Of a stretch of DNA of 64,000 nucleotides, positions 42,180 to 51,316 are shown piece by piece. Below the pieces are notes generated by a model that saw nothing but the letters and a program-made list of their open reading frames with translations, did no database searches and was not told the origin of the DNA. The stretch covers positions 62,001 to 126,000 of the forward strand of contig NZ_SHLX01000016.1 in NCBI RefSeq assembly GCF_004764705.1. Direction: 5' to 3'. This DNA is from Paenibacillus cymbidii (lineage in GTDB: Bacteria; Bacillota; Bacilli; Paenibacillales; NBRC-103111). The position numbers and the translations under genes were made by a program. Position 1 is the stretch's first letter. Each line of letters starts with the position of its first letter.

Positions 42180-42812
42180 ATGACGACGAGAGCGATACGC
42201 AATATTTATTGTGTCGGGCGCAACTACCGCGAGCATGCCGCCGAGCTGGGCAATGCGGTGCCGGAAGCGCCGATGCTGTTCATGAAGCCGTCGCACGCCG
42301 CGGCAGCGATGGACGGCAGCGCGATCACGCTTCCTGCCGGTCACGGCGCGATCCACTACGAAGCCGAAGTCGTACTGCATGTCGGCCGCGATTATCGCGA
42401 AGGGTTGACCGTCGACGAACTGGTCGACCGCTTTGCGCTCGGCCTCGACATGACGCTGCGCGAGGTGCAGGACACGCTGAAGAAGAAAGGGCAGCCGTGG
42501 CTCGCCGCCAAAGGCTTCCGCGGCTCCGCGCCGCTCGGCCCGTTCCGTCCGTTCCCGGGCGCTGCGGCGATCCGGGACACGTCGTTTGCGCTGAAGCGCA
42601 ATGGGGAAGAGGTGCAGCGCGGCACGACGGGCATGATGATCTTCGATCTGCAGACGATCGTCGACTATTGCGCCATGCATTACGGCCTCGGCGAAGGCGA
42701 TCTGATTTTCACCGGCACGCCGGCCGGCGTCGGCGCGGTTGCGGACGGCGATCGGTTCGAGCTGCTGTGGGACGGCGAAGAGGCGGGTTCCTGCCGGTTC
42801 GCGCTCGTATAA
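42180..42812 (+). CDS. Fumarylacetoacetate hydrolase (FAH) family protein
   Basis: A 210-residue FAH-fold enzyme. Metal-binding and active-site elements are YEAEVVLHVG (ExE), ALGLDMTLREVQ (Asp), KGFRGSAPLGPF, and the GDLIFTGTPAGVG loop. This is the minimal single-domain form, similar to YisK/YcgM-type oxaloacetate decarboxylases or acylpyruvate hydrolases. GGGGAGAGG precedes ATG 42180, 22 bases after the CapA-like stop, so it may be co-transcribed with that gene. Substrate unknown. Confidence 0.9.
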   Translation: MTTRAIRNIYCVGRNYREHAAELGNAVPEAPMLFMKPSHAAAAMDGSAITLPAGHGAIHYEAEVVLHVGRDYREGLTVDELVDRFALGLDMTLREVQDTLKKKGQPWLAAKGFRGSAPLGPFRPFPGAAAIRDTSFALKRNGEEVQRGTTGMMIFDLQTIVDYCAMHYGLGEGDLIFTGTPAGVGAVADGDRFELLWDGEEAGSCRFALV

Positions 42813-42816
42813 AACC

Positions 42817-42857
42817 GAACATCCCGCCGCCTCGAAACCGAGGCCGGCGGGATGTTC
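42817..42857. terminator. Bidirectional terminator after the FAH gene
   Basis: Arms GAACATCCCGCC and GGCGGGATGTTC with inner CCTCG/CGAGG pairing. It lies between convergent genes; U-runs are short in both directions. Confidence 0.75.
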
Positions 42858-42884
42858 CTATGTAGATATGGATTGCCGCCGTCA

Positions 42885-44066
42885 TCAACCGTGATCTTCG
42901 ATGATGTCCTGGTAGTCGTCGCGTATTTTTAAAATTTTGGGCAGTTGCTCCATGAAAGTGTCGACGACCCGCGGATCGAAGTGGTGCCCTCGCTCTTCAA
43001 TGAAGAGATTGAGAATGCGGTCGAGTTCCCACGCTTTTTTGTAGACGCGGTCGCTGGCCAGCGCGTCGAACACGTCGGCGATGGCCGTGATGCGGCCGTA
43101 GATGTGGATTTCTTCGCCCTTCAGGCCGCGCGGATATCCTTTGCCGTTCCATTTCTCGTGATGCTCGTAGGCGAGGATCGCCGCCGTTTTCAGGATGCGC
43201 CGGGTCGAGTTTTTGAGCAGGCCGTACCCGATATCGGTATGCGCCTTCATGATGTCGAATTCTTCTTCGGTCAGCTTGCCCGGCTTTTTCAGCACGCTGT
43301 CGGGGATGGCGACTTTGCCGATGTCGTGCATCGGCGACGCCATTTTGATCAGGTCGCATTCCTCCTGGCCCATGCCCAGCCCTTTGGCGAGCAAATAGGA
43401 ATATTCGGCGACCCGCTTCACATGGTTGCCGGTTTCCTTGGAGCGGCTTTCGCCGATTTCACCCATCGTAAAGATGATTTCCTTCTGCGTCTCTTCGATT
43501 TCGTGATGCAGCTGCACCGATTCGAGCGACTTGCCGGCATAGGAGGCGGCCAAGGTCAAGTATTCCAGGTCCTTCTGGGAGAACGTTTCCGAAACGGTCA
43601 TTTTGTTGACGGCCTGGTAAGCGCCGATAATGTCGCCGTCGTTGTTGCGGAACGGCACGACCATGAGCGCTTTCGAACGGTAGCCGGTTTTGCGGTCGGT
43701 CGCCAGCGCTCCGTTATCGAGCACTTCCCGGTACGGTTCGTTCGAGTAGGCATCGTCAATGAAAATCGGTTCGCCCATCGCAATCGAGTGGCCGACCAAT
43801 CCCGCCGCCAGCGGAATCCGGATGCCGCTGACGCCGTGCGCGACGGTCGTGTACAGTTCTTTGCGGATTTTGTCGACGAGCCACACGCTGCAGCGGTCGG
43901 ACACGATCATTTCGCGGCCCATGTTGGCCATCAGCATCAGCACATTGTCGAGATGCCGTTCGTTGGCGATTTTGGCCGTATAATCGAATATGATGCGGAG
44001 CATTTCTTCAGGTGTCGGATCTTCCTTGATCTTCTGCTCGATCGTATATTCGTCGTGATATACCAT
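42885..44066 (-). CDS. GAF/HD-GYP domain cyclic-di-GMP phosphodiesterase
   Basis: A 393-residue cytoplasmic protein. The N-terminal half (about residues 22-190) is a GAF sensor (SVWLVDKIRKELYTTVAHG, IPLAAGLVGHS, GAYQAVNK). The C-terminal half (about 200-380) is HD-GYP: SKETGNHVKRVAEYS, MHDIGKVAIPDSVLKKPGKL and HHEKWNGKGYPRGLKGEEI. The GYP motif is intact, with Asn for the usual Asp before Gly. Expected to hydrolyse c-di-GMP. ATG 44066 follows GGGAGG by seven bases; an upstream in-frame start lacks a site. It is divergent from the DUF92 gene. Confidence 0.93.
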   Translation of the reverse strand: MVYHDEYTIEQKIKEDPTPEEMLRIIFDYTAKIANERHLDNVLMLMANMGREMIVSDRCSVWLVDKIRKELYTTVAHGVSGIRIPLAAGLVGHSIAMGEPIFIDDAYSNEPYREVLDNGALATDRKTGYRSKALMVVPFRNNDGDIIGAYQAVNKMTVSETFSQKDLEYLTLAASYAGKSLESVQLHHEIEETQKEIIFTMGEIGESRSKETGNHVKRVAEYSYLLAKGLGMGQEECDLIKMASPMHDIGKVAIPDSVLKKPGKLTEEEFDIMKAHTDIGYGLLKNSTRRILKTAAILAYEHHEKWNGKGYPRGLKGEEIHIYGRITAIADVFDALASDRVYKKAWELDRILNLFIEERGHHFDPRVVDTFMEQLPKILKIRDDYQDIIEDHG

Positions 44067-44179
44067 GCGGATTCCTCCCGGGTATGCCTTCATTGTTATA
44101 GTTCCGCAGTACCTGTTCAGGTTCCTGCATGAAATTGAGCCAAACGGCGATTTTTTTGTCGAAAAGGGGGAGATGGCCG

Positions 44180-45013
44180 ATGCTCGGATGGATCGCGGGG
44201 GCAATCTGCAGCGGTTTGATCGCCTGGCTGGCGTATCGCCGGCGTTCGTTGTCCGCTTCGGGCGTTGCGGCCGCCGTTGTCGTCGGCACGGCGCTCGTCG
44301 GATTGGGGAGCACGGCCTGGTTCGGCACGCTGCTCGCGTTTTTCGTTTCTTCCACGGCGCTGTCGGTGTGGAAGAAGCACCGCCGTGCCGAAGCGGAATC
44401 CGGCTACGCCAAGAGCGGCCGGCGCGACGCCGGGCAAGTCGCCGCCAACGGAGGCGCGGCGGTGCTGCTGTGCGCGGCCCATGCGCTGGGGCCGCATCCG
44501 CTCTGGTGGGCCGCCTTCGTAGGCGCGCTCGCGGCGGCGAACGCCGACACGTGGGCGACGGAGCTTGGCGGCTTGAGCGCCCGGCCGCCGCGCTCGGTCC
44601 TGTCGGGGCGGCAAGTCGCCCCCGGCACGAGCGGGGGCGTCACGGCGGCCGGTACGGCCGCAGCCGCTTGCGGCGGCTTGTTCGTCGGCGTCGCCGCGTG
44701 GGCGCTGCTCGCGCTGTGGCCGCAGCAGCTTGGCGCCAGCGTCGCCGCGGAAGCGCCGGCGTCGCTGGCCGCGCTGGCGCTGCTCGGCCTTGCCGGCGGC
44801 CTGTGCGGCGCATTCGCCGACTCGCTGCTTGGCGCTTGGCGCCAGCGCATGCAGCGCTGCCGCGTCTGCGGCCGCGAAGTCGAAGCGGCCCGCCATTGCG
44901 GCGAGCCGACCGACTACGCCCGCGGCTGGCGCTGGCTCGGCAACGACGCCGTCAACGCGCTGGCGACGCTGATTGGCGCCGGCACGGCGGCGCTGCTGGC
45001 GTTGGCGCTGTAG
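44180..45013 (+). CDS. DUF92 family membrane protein
   Basis: A 277-residue membrane protein with about seven hydrophobic segments and very high alanine content. DUF92 hallmarks are ANADTWATELGGLS, GTSGGVTAAGTAA, a GAFADSLLGAW segment and a cysteine site CRVCGREVEAARHCG followed by WLGNDAVNALATL. The plant homologue is phytyl-phosphate kinase; bacterial members are unassigned. ATG 44180 follows AAAGGGGGAG by eight bases; ATG 44129 is an in-frame alternative. Codon use is extremely GC-rich at third positions. Confidence 0.87.
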   Translation: MLGWIAGAICSGLIAWLAYRRRSLSASGVAAAVVVGTALVGLGSTAWFGTLLAFFVSSTALSVWKKHRRAEAESGYAKSGRRDAGQVAANGGAAVLLCAAHALGPHPLWWAAFVGALAAANADTWATELGGLSARPPRSVLSGRQVAPGTSGGVTAAGTAAAACGGLFVGVAAWALLALWPQQLGASVAAEAPASLAALALLGLAGGLCGAFADSLLGAWRQRMQRCRVCGREVEAARHCGEPTDYARGWRWLGNDAVNALATLIGAGTAALLALAL

Positions 45014-45086
45014 TGGCGCGGGCAAAACAGCCCCTGCCCAACGAGTTCGATCGTTTGGCAGGGGCTTCTTTCGGCGCGCCGCGCCG

Positions 45087-47600
45087 TTACGGGATGCGGA
45101 CGCTTCCGGTTTGCGCCAGCGTCGCCATGTCGTTCGCGCGAATTTCGCCGTTCGACAGCGTGTACAGCGTATCGCCGATATACAGGACGCGCTGCACGTA
45201 GCGGTTCATATCATAGCCGTAGGTGCCGGCTTTTGCGATATCGTCCGTGCTCATGTGCGTGATCGTGCCTTCAAGCTTGAAGCCGTGCTCCAGGCTCAAG
45301 TCGTATACATAAGCTCCCTGGTAGGCGAATTGGCCGTAGGCCGGGAAACCGCCGGACTGCTGCTGCTGATTGGCCGGCACCTTCATCAGCGTCACCGGGA
45401 AGGCAAGCAGCCCTTTCGCTTGATCGAACAGCAGCGCCTTATGGTTGTGCAGCACCTCGGAATCGGTGCCGCGGTCGCCGATCAGTTCCTGGTACAGCTG
45501 AACCGGTTTGGTGACGTCGGTGACATCGAACAGCGCGAGTTTCATGCCTTGGTAATAAGCGGTTGTCGCCGGCGTCGTGCTGCCTGGTGCGGGCTTCGCC
45601 CATTCGTTCGCGACTTCGATCGCGTCTTTGCCGAAGCCGATCAGGTGCGTTTCGTCGAACGGGTGCAAATAATCGCTGTAGCCGGGAATTTTCAACTGGC
45701 CGAGAATGGCCGGCTGCTGCGGGTCGGACAAGTCGATGGCGAACAGCGGATCGACTTTTTTGAACGTCACCATATAGCCGCGTTTGCCCATGAAACGAAC
45801 CGAATATATTTTTTCGCCCGGGGCGATGCCTTCGATTTTGCCGGTGACATGAAGCGCTTCGTCCAGCACGTACATATTATTCCGTTCGGTTTGGCCCGAC
45901 CAGCCATTGCCGCTTGTGGTGGCGATGCGGAAGTAACCGCCGTATTCATCCATCGAAAATTGATTGAGCACCGTTCCCGGCACGCTGCCGCTGCCGGCAT
46001 AAGCGGTGCGGCCGCCGTCCAGCCTGAACTTGTACACGGTGCTGGACGCTTCTTCCTGGATCGGCGGCGCTTCCGGCGGGTTGACCGGCGGCGCGGCGGG
46101 TATTTCCTGCGAGGCGGCGCTGCCGCTTGCCTGCCCCGCAGCAGTCGCCGGAGCCGAGGACGGCATTGACGCAGGGGCCGACGCAGGTGCCGGGAGCACC
46201 GAAATGGCCGGCATTGGCACCACGTCATAAGCCGGGTATTGCGTCAGCGTCACGTATAAGTTGTCCGTCGACGCGTATACATTGTCGCCCGCGCCAAGAT
46301 AGGCGTTCACTTGCGCCTGGCTGTCCGGCTGTCCGAGATCGATGCCGGCGACTAGCAAATAGTTCGGCCGCGCCGCGTGCGGGAAATAACGCACCTGGTC
46401 ATAACCGATCGACTGAAAGTCGCTGCCTGCAGCCGAATCCTTGACCATCGGCGCCGGCGTTTCCGCCTTTTCGTTCAGCACGGCGTATACGTTGACATAC
46501 TGGTTCGCCAGCAAATACAAGCTCGAACCGATTTTGCGGCTGGTCAAATAATTGCCTTGCAGCTCAACTTCGCGCACTTGTTTGACCGCCGCTTTATCGC
46601 TTGTGTCATAGACGATCGCTTTCGTCGTCTGCATGCCGGACGGATACGGCGCAATCAGCCGTTTTTCCATGATGCCGGGGGCAACGTCTACGGCCGGTCC
46701 GCCTTCCGGAACGGCGATGCCGATTTGGCTGTAAGACATGCCGATGACGATCAGCCGGTTGTCGTCAATGTACAACTCCTGCGGCTGAAAGGAACGATCG
46801 GCGAAAGGCAGCGTGGCGACCAGCTTCATTTCGCTGGCCGGATAAGCTTGGGCGATGACGATCCGCTGTCCGTTCACTTGATAAATGTACGTCCCGTCCG
46901 TTTTGACGATATCGCCTTCATCGACGCCTTGCACTTGCACGTTTGTTTCCGAGTGGTCCGCCGGCGCTGCGCCGGATTCTTTGGCGGCGGATCCGGCGGC
47001 GCTTGCTTGCGGAGCGGGCATCGGCATTTCTGCCCCGGCCTGGTTGATGAAGCCGTCAGCCGACTTGACCATGACCCCGGTCAGTGCATATCCATCCGGC
47101 ATTTCTTGCAGCAGTTCTTTCAATTGGGCATAACTGCCGACGGTCGGCAGCGCGCCGCTTTCCGAATCGAGCGTCACCGTTTGGTTGATGCCGTCCCAGG
47201 CGACGATCATGCCGAACGTCTGGGCGAAAAACCGCAGCGGCACCAATGTCTTGTCGTGGCTGATCGCCGGCGCGGCGGCCAGCCGCATCGGCTGCCCGTT
47301 GCGTTCGGCGGCCGTGCTGCCGATTGTCAGAGTGACGCTCGTGTCGCCTTTGACGGCGGAGATCGTGCGGGCCGAGTCCGACCAGTCGAGCGTAATGCCG
47401 AGCACGTCCGCAATGCTGCGGAGCGGCACCATCATCGTGTCGCCCGACAGGCGCGGCGGCGGATCGAAGGCGACTTGGGCGCCGTCGATGACGATGGCGT
47501 AATCGGCTTCGGTGCCGGCCGCGGTCGAGATGCCGGATACGGCGGGCATCACCGTCAGCGCGAGCGCGACGGTCAGTGCGGCAAACTTCTTTTTCATCAT
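45087..47600 (-). CDS. Secreted beta-propeller protein with stalk and low-complexity segments
   Basis: An 837-residue exported protein. After a signal peptide (MMKKKFAALTVALALTVMPA) come a copper-amine-oxidase N-terminal-type stalk domain with two repeats (about residues 30-150: VPLRSIADVLGITLDWSD, VPLRFFAQTFGMIVAWDG), an Ala/Pro-rich linker, and a C-terminal beta-propeller of the PF09826 type (about 210-830). Blade motifs include YQVNGQRIVIAQAY, MYVLDEALHVTGKIEGI and YPHAARPNYLLVAGID. A second Pro/Ala/Ser-rich insert lies at about 490-530. Its start region is near the NlpC/P60 gene, which is divergent. Role on the surface is unknown. Confidence 0.87.
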   Translation of the reverse strand: MMKKKFAALTVALALTVMPAVSGISTAAGTEADYAIVIDGAQVAFDPPPRLSGDTMMVPLRSIADVLGITLDWSDSARTISAVKGDTSVTLTIGSTAAERNGQPMRLAAAPAISHDKTLVPLRFFAQTFGMIVAWDGINQTVTLDSESGALPTVGSYAQLKELLQEMPDGYALTGVMVKSADGFINQAGAEMPMPAPQASAAGSAAKESGAAPADHSETNVQVQGVDEGDIVKTDGTYIYQVNGQRIVIAQAYPASEMKLVATLPFADRSFQPQELYIDDNRLIVIGMSYSQIGIAVPEGGPAVDVAPGIMEKRLIAPYPSGMQTTKAIVYDTSDKAAVKQVREVELQGNYLTSRKIGSSLYLLANQYVNVYAVLNEKAETPAPMVKDSAAGSDFQSIGYDQVRYFPHAARPNYLLVAGIDLGQPDSQAQVNAYLGAGDNVYASTDNLYVTLTQYPAYDVVPMPAISVLPAPASAPASMPSSAPATAAGQASGSAASQEIPAAPPVNPPEAPPIQEEASSTVYKFRLDGGRTAYAGSGSVPGTVLNQFSMDEYGGYFRIATTSGNGWSGQTERNNMYVLDEALHVTGKIEGIAPGEKIYSVRFMGKRGYMVTFKKVDPLFAIDLSDPQQPAILGQLKIPGYSDYLHPFDETHLIGFGKDAIEVANEWAKPAPGSTTPATTAYYQGMKLALFDVTDVTKPVQLYQELIGDRGTDSEVLHNHKALLFDQAKGLLAFPVTLMKVPANQQQQSGGFPAYGQFAYQGAYVYDLSLEHGFKLEGTITHMSTDDIAKAGTYGYDMNRYVQRVLYIGDTLYTLSNGEIRANDMATLAQTGSVRIP

Positions 47601-47852
47601 GCTAAACCCTCCTTGTATGCAGGAAATGGAACGGATATTTCCAATCTTGCCCTTCAGACGAACTTGCCCGGCGTTTGGTTGCAGGCGCAAAGACCCGCTT
47701 TTCGACATGGCGGAAAAATATGGCCGGGCACCGGCGAGCCCATGATTCCCAAGCGATCACAGACTTTGGAAGGAATTTGCTATTGAATGAGGCTTTTGGA
47801 TGCGGCTACAATGGGCACAGTCGAGAGGCACATTCCAAGGAGGAGAGTCCAA

Positions 47853-48527
47853 ATGAAGAAAAAGATGATCGCACTGACCGTCGCTTCGTTCGTATTCGCT
47901 TCTGCGATTCCGTTTGCTTTGCCTGCCGGCAGCGCTTACGCCGCAACCGCCACGCTGTCGCAAGGAGACAACGGCTCGAGCGTAACCAAATTACAGAACG
48001 ATTTGATGACACTAGGGTTTTTCAACTACTCCAAAGCAACCGGCAACTTCGGCTCCATTACCGAATCCGCGGTAGCCGCGTTTCAGCGGGCTTACGGTTT
48101 GACGGCAAGCGGGGAGGCGACCGGCACGACGCAAACGGCCATCGCCCACGCCATCCTGAAGAAGAAGCTGCTTGCGGATGCGAACAAGTACAAAGGGGTA
48201 AAATACGTATGGGGCGCCGAGTCGCCGAAAACCGGCTTTGACTGCTCGGGCTTCGTCTATTACATGTTCAATAAATTCGGCGTCGACATCTCGCGCACAA
48301 GCGCGGCGGACATGTACAAAAAAGGCGCGTCCGTCAGCAAGTCGAAGCTGATGCCGGGAGACCTCGTGTTCTTCAGCACGAGCACGAAAGGCAAAGTGTC
48401 GCATGTCGGTTTTTACGTCGGCAACAACAAGTTTATTTCGGCTACCGGCTCGAAAGGCATTGCGATCAATCCGATCGACTCCGGCTATTGGGGCTCGCGC
48501 TACATCGGCGCCAAACGTTATTATTGA
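47853..48527 (+). CDS. Secreted NlpC/P60 cell-wall endopeptidase with a PG-binding domain
   Basis: A 224-residue exported protein. Signal peptide residues 1-33 end SAYA; a PG_binding_1 domain follows (about 38-95: GDNGSSVTKLQNDLMTLGFF, FGSITESAVAAFQRAYGL) and a C-terminal NlpC/P60 domain (about 105-224). Catalytic Cys is in FDCSGFVYY and the His in VSHVGFYVG. It should cut D-Glu-meso-diaminopimelate or similar bonds in peptidoglycan peptides. ATG 47853 follows AAGGAGGAG; the long upstream frame is not used. A strong terminator follows. Confidence 0.94.
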   Translation: MKKKMIALTVASFVFASAIPFALPAGSAYAATATLSQGDNGSSVTKLQNDLMTLGFFNYSKATGNFGSITESAVAAFQRAYGLTASGEATGTTQTAIAHAILKKKLLADANKYKGVKYVWGAESPKTGFDCSGFVYYMFNKFGVDISRTSAADMYKKGASVSKSKLMPGDLVFFSTSTKGKVSHVGFYVGNNKFISATGSKGIAINPIDSGYWGSRYIGAKRYY

Positions 48528-48540
48528 TCGGCTCGCAAAG

Positions 48541-48592
48541 AAGGGCTCGCCCGTCAGCGTCTAACCGCTGCGGCGCGAGCCCTTTCGTTAGT
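48541..48592. terminator. Terminator after the NlpC/P60 gene
   Basis: Arms AAGGGCTCGC and GCGAGCCCTT with an inner CAGCG/CGCTG stem, followed by TTTCGTT. It separates this gene from the convergent pepF. Confidence 0.8.
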
Positions 48593-48617
48593 TCCGACCG
48601 AGCGCTTCGGCTCCCGC

Positions 48618-50411
48618 TTATGCGCCGGCCAGCTGCTCCATCTGCTCGATCAGTTCCTTGAACACGCTCATCGCTTGTTTGATCGGTTCGGGCGACGACA
48701 TGTCGACGCCGGCGCGCTTCAATATTTCAATCGAATAGTCGCTGCCGCCGCTCTTCAGGAAGCCGAGGTAACGATCGACGGCCGGCTGGCCTTCGTCGAT
48801 AATTTGTTTGGCGAAGCTTGTCGCGGCGGAGAAGCCCGTCGCGTATTTGTACACGTAGAAGCTGTTGTAGAAATGGGGGATGCGCGCCCATTCCATTTCG
48901 ATGTCCTTGTCGACGACCATGTCTTCGCCGTGATACTTCTTGTTCAGCTCGTAGTAAATCGCGCTCAGCTCTTGCGGCGTCAGTGATTCGCCTTGTTCGG
49001 CCTTCTCGTGCGTAATTTTCTCGAATTCGGCGAACATCGTCTGGCGGAACACGGTCGTGCGGAACTGGTCGGCGTAATAAGTGAGCAGGTACATTTTCTC
49101 CTTGGGATCGGTCGTGTTGCCCAGCAGGTTGTGCATGAGCAGCGCTTCGTTCAGCGTCGACGCCACTTCCGCAAGGAAAATCGTATACTGCGCATACCGG
49201 TACTCCTGGGTGCTGTCGGACAAGTACGAATGGATTGCGTGGCCCATTTCGTGCGCGAGCGTAAACATGCTGTTCAGATTGTCCTTGTGGTTGAGCAGCA
49301 CATACGGATGAGTGCCGTAAGCGCCCCAGCTGTAGGCGCCGCTGCGTTTGCCTTCGTTTTCGTAAATGTCGATCCAGCCTTTGTCGAAGCCTTCCTGCAG
49401 GATGTTCAAATAGTTCTGGCCCAGCGGCTTCAAGCTTTCCGCCACTTTCGCCTTCGCTTCGTCGTACGTGATGTCCATCTTGAACTCGTCGACCAGCGGC
49501 GCGAACAAGTCGTACATGTGCAGCTCGTCGACTTTGAGCAGCTTCTTGCGCAGCTTGAAGTAGCGGTGCAGCAGCGGCAGCGACTCATGGATCGTATCGA
49601 TCAGGTTCGTGTACACTTCCGGCGAAATGTTGTCTCCGAACAGCGACATCTCCAGCACGGACGGATACTTGCGGGCGTGGGCGTAGAACACGTTTTTCGT
49701 AATGTTCGCGTTCAGCGTGGCGCCGATCGTATTTTTTTGCTTGCTGTATGTAGCGTACATCGCTTCGAAGGCGGCTTTGCGCACGTCGCGGTTTTTCGAT
49801 TCGAGGAACTGGATGTATCGCCCGTGCGTCAGTTCGATTTCTTCGCCGTTTTCGTTCTTCACCTTCGGAAACTTCATGTCCGCGTTGTTAAGCATGCCGA
49901 AGATCGTACTCGGCGCTTGCGCAATATTGCCGACCTGGGCGAGCAGCGCTTCCTCCTGTTTGGAGAGGACATGGGCTTTCTCGCGGATCGTTTCCTGCAG
50001 CGTACGCTTGTAGAAGCTGAGGGACGGATCGGCCACCAGCGCCGCAAGCTGCTCATCGGACAGGCTTAGTATCTCCGGCGTGATGAACGATGTCGCTTCG
50101 CCGGTTTCGACGCTGAGCTTTTTCGACTTTTCCGACAGCGCCTGGTAGGCCGGTTCCGCCGTATCCTCATGATGCTTCATATTGGCGTATACGTACAGCT
50201 TTTCGGTCATTTCCGAAATGTTGTCCTCCAGTGCAAAACATGCCTTCAGCGCGGCTGCGTCGTGCAGCTTGCCCTGGTAAGAGGCAACCGATTTGAGCTT
50301 CTCCTTGACCGCTGCATAATCGCGGTCCCAATCGGCCTGGCTGGCATAAATGTCTTCCAGATTCCATTTGTTTTCCGGTTTTACATCGCTGCGTTTGATC
50401 ACTTGACTCAT
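48618..50411 (-). CDS. pepF: Oligoendopeptidase F (M3 family)
   Basis: A 597-residue M3 metallopeptidase. The zinc motif is LAHEMGHAIHSYL (about residue 388) with the third ligand Glu in LAEVASTLNEALL. The C-terminal region has YKYATGFSAATSFAKQI. It degrades oligopeptides of about 7-17 residues, normally in the cytoplasm. ATG 50411 is chosen because GAGGAGG lies seven bases upstream. However, the same frame runs upstream to at least GTG 50525 and encodes a signal-peptide-like stretch (LICLATAAALLVCALPVHA), with GGAG ahead of it. A longer exported isoform is therefore possible. Confidence 0.93.
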   Translation of the reverse strand: MSQVIKRSDVKPENKWNLEDIYASQADWDRDYAAVKEKLKSVASYQGKLHDAAALKACFALEDNISEMTEKLYVYANMKHHEDTAEPAYQALSEKSKKLSVETGEATSFITPEILSLSDEQLAALVADPSLSFYKRTLQETIREKAHVLSKQEEALLAQVGNIAQAPSTIFGMLNNADMKFPKVKNENGEEIELTHGRYIQFLESKNRDVRKAAFEAMYATYSKQKNTIGATLNANITKNVFYAHARKYPSVLEMSLFGDNISPEVYTNLIDTIHESLPLLHRYFKLRKKLLKVDELHMYDLFAPLVDEFKMDITYDEAKAKVAESLKPLGQNYLNILQEGFDKGWIDIYENEGKRSGAYSWGAYGTHPYVLLNHKDNLNSMFTLAHEMGHAIHSYLSDSTQEYRYAQYTIFLAEVASTLNEALLMHNLLGNTTDPKEKMYLLTYYADQFRTTVFRQTMFAEFEKITHEKAEQGESLTPQELSAIYYELNKKYHGEDMVVDKDIEMEWARIPHFYNSFYVYKYATGFSAATSFAKQIIDEGQPAVDRYLGFLKSGGSDYSIEILKRAGVDMSSPEPIKQAMSVFKELIEQMEQLAGA

Positions 50412-50525
50412 GGGGGGCCTCCTCGTCTGTTTCGGTATTGCCGCCTGATCGGCGGGACGTGCCGCGTGGACGGGCAGCGCGCATACAAGCAGCGCTGCCG
50501 CCGTTGCCAAACAAATCAGTCGCAC
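50412..50525 (-). other. In-frame signal-peptide-like extension of pepF
   Basis: From GTG 50525 the frame reads a basic start, a hydrophobic core LICLATAAALLVCALP and a VHA-A cleavage-like site, then a Pro/Lys/Arg linker joining PepF at its normal first residue. GGAG lies about eight bases before GTG 50525. PepF proteins are usually cytosolic and begin at the downstream ATG. Confidence 0.55.
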
Positions 50526-50625
50526 CCGCTTCACTCCAAGCCGGCGACGCCACAGGCCGCCATTTTTCCCTTTATTATAAGCGGGTGGCGGGTGCATTAT
50601 GTGAGCATTACGGGAAGCTGTGCGC

Positions 50626-50802
50626 TTAAACGCGCAGAAAGCTGTAGACGATCAGGAAGAACGAAACGCCTACCATAACGATGGCGATGAGCGCCAAATA
50701 CCGCTTCATCTGCGGCGGAATCGTGTCGCGCTTCATGATGAGCACGAGCGCGAGCGAAAACGAGACGATCAGAAACGTAAGGATCGAGGCGGAGTCGACC
50801 AT
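50626..50802 (-). CDS. 58-residue membrane protein
   Basis: A small protein with two hydrophobic helices: about residues 7-22 (ILTFLIVSFSLALVLIM) and 36-55 (LALIAIVMVGVSFFLIVYSF), joined by a short basic loop KRDTIPPQMKR. ATG 50802 has AAGGGG about 13 bases upstream, slightly far. It lies 21 bases after the stop of the next small gene on the same strand, so they are probably co-transcribed. I do not recognise a family; hydrophobicity and the clean frame are the only support. Confidence 0.6.
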   Translation of the reverse strand: MVDSASILTFLIVSFSLALVLIMKRDTIPPQMKRYLALIAIVMVGVSFFLIVYSFLRV

Positions 50803-50823
50803 GGCGAGCTGCAGCCCCTTCCG

Positions 50824-51072
50824 TCAAATGTCGCGGAACGCCGTCAGCAGCGATTCGCGTTCGTCTTCTTTGCCGACGAAGTCGCCGGGCGGGAAGCGGC
50901 GTTCGACCCAGTGCATCATTTCCGGCCGGCTGAGGAACGTATGGCATTCTTCGCCCCATTGGTCGGAAATTTCGCGGACGATGAGCGACTTGCCGTTCAC
51001 TTCGACGGAAAGCATATTCCACTTGTCTTTTTTGTAGATTTGGTAGGTTTTGATGTTTGAATTGTTTTTCAA
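50824..51072 (-). CDS. Small hypothetical protein
   Basis: An 82-residue soluble protein with a conserved-looking core (YQIYKKDKWNMLSVEV, SDQWGEECHTFLSRPEM, RFPPGDFVGKEDERE). The start TTG 51072 is preferred because GAGGG precedes it at a workable distance, giving MKNNSNIKTYQ; TTG 51105 would add 11 residues without a site. The family is unknown to me. It is followed on the same strand by the 58-residue membrane protein. Confidence 0.65.
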   Translation of the reverse strand: MKNNSNIKTYQIYKKDKWNMLSVEVNGKSLIVREISDQWGEECHTFLSRPEMMHWVERRFPPGDFVGKEDERESLLTAFRDI

Positions 51073-51316
51073 CAGCCGATCCCTCGTTTCGTGAAAATCG
51101 GTCAAGCTATACGCTTAACTTTAGCATGATTTGCCATCGTTATCAAAGCGAATCGGGGCCGGCGGCGTTCGGTCGGGCGCGTTTTCTAAAATAAGGATTG
51201 CGTTCCGCCCGAATATGCCCTACGATGACGATAATCTTTCGAAAGGCGCGCAAGCGGCGCCGACGAAAGAGGAGACGAGATGAGCCGAGTACAGAAGAGA
51301 AGAGGAGAGCGGAGCG

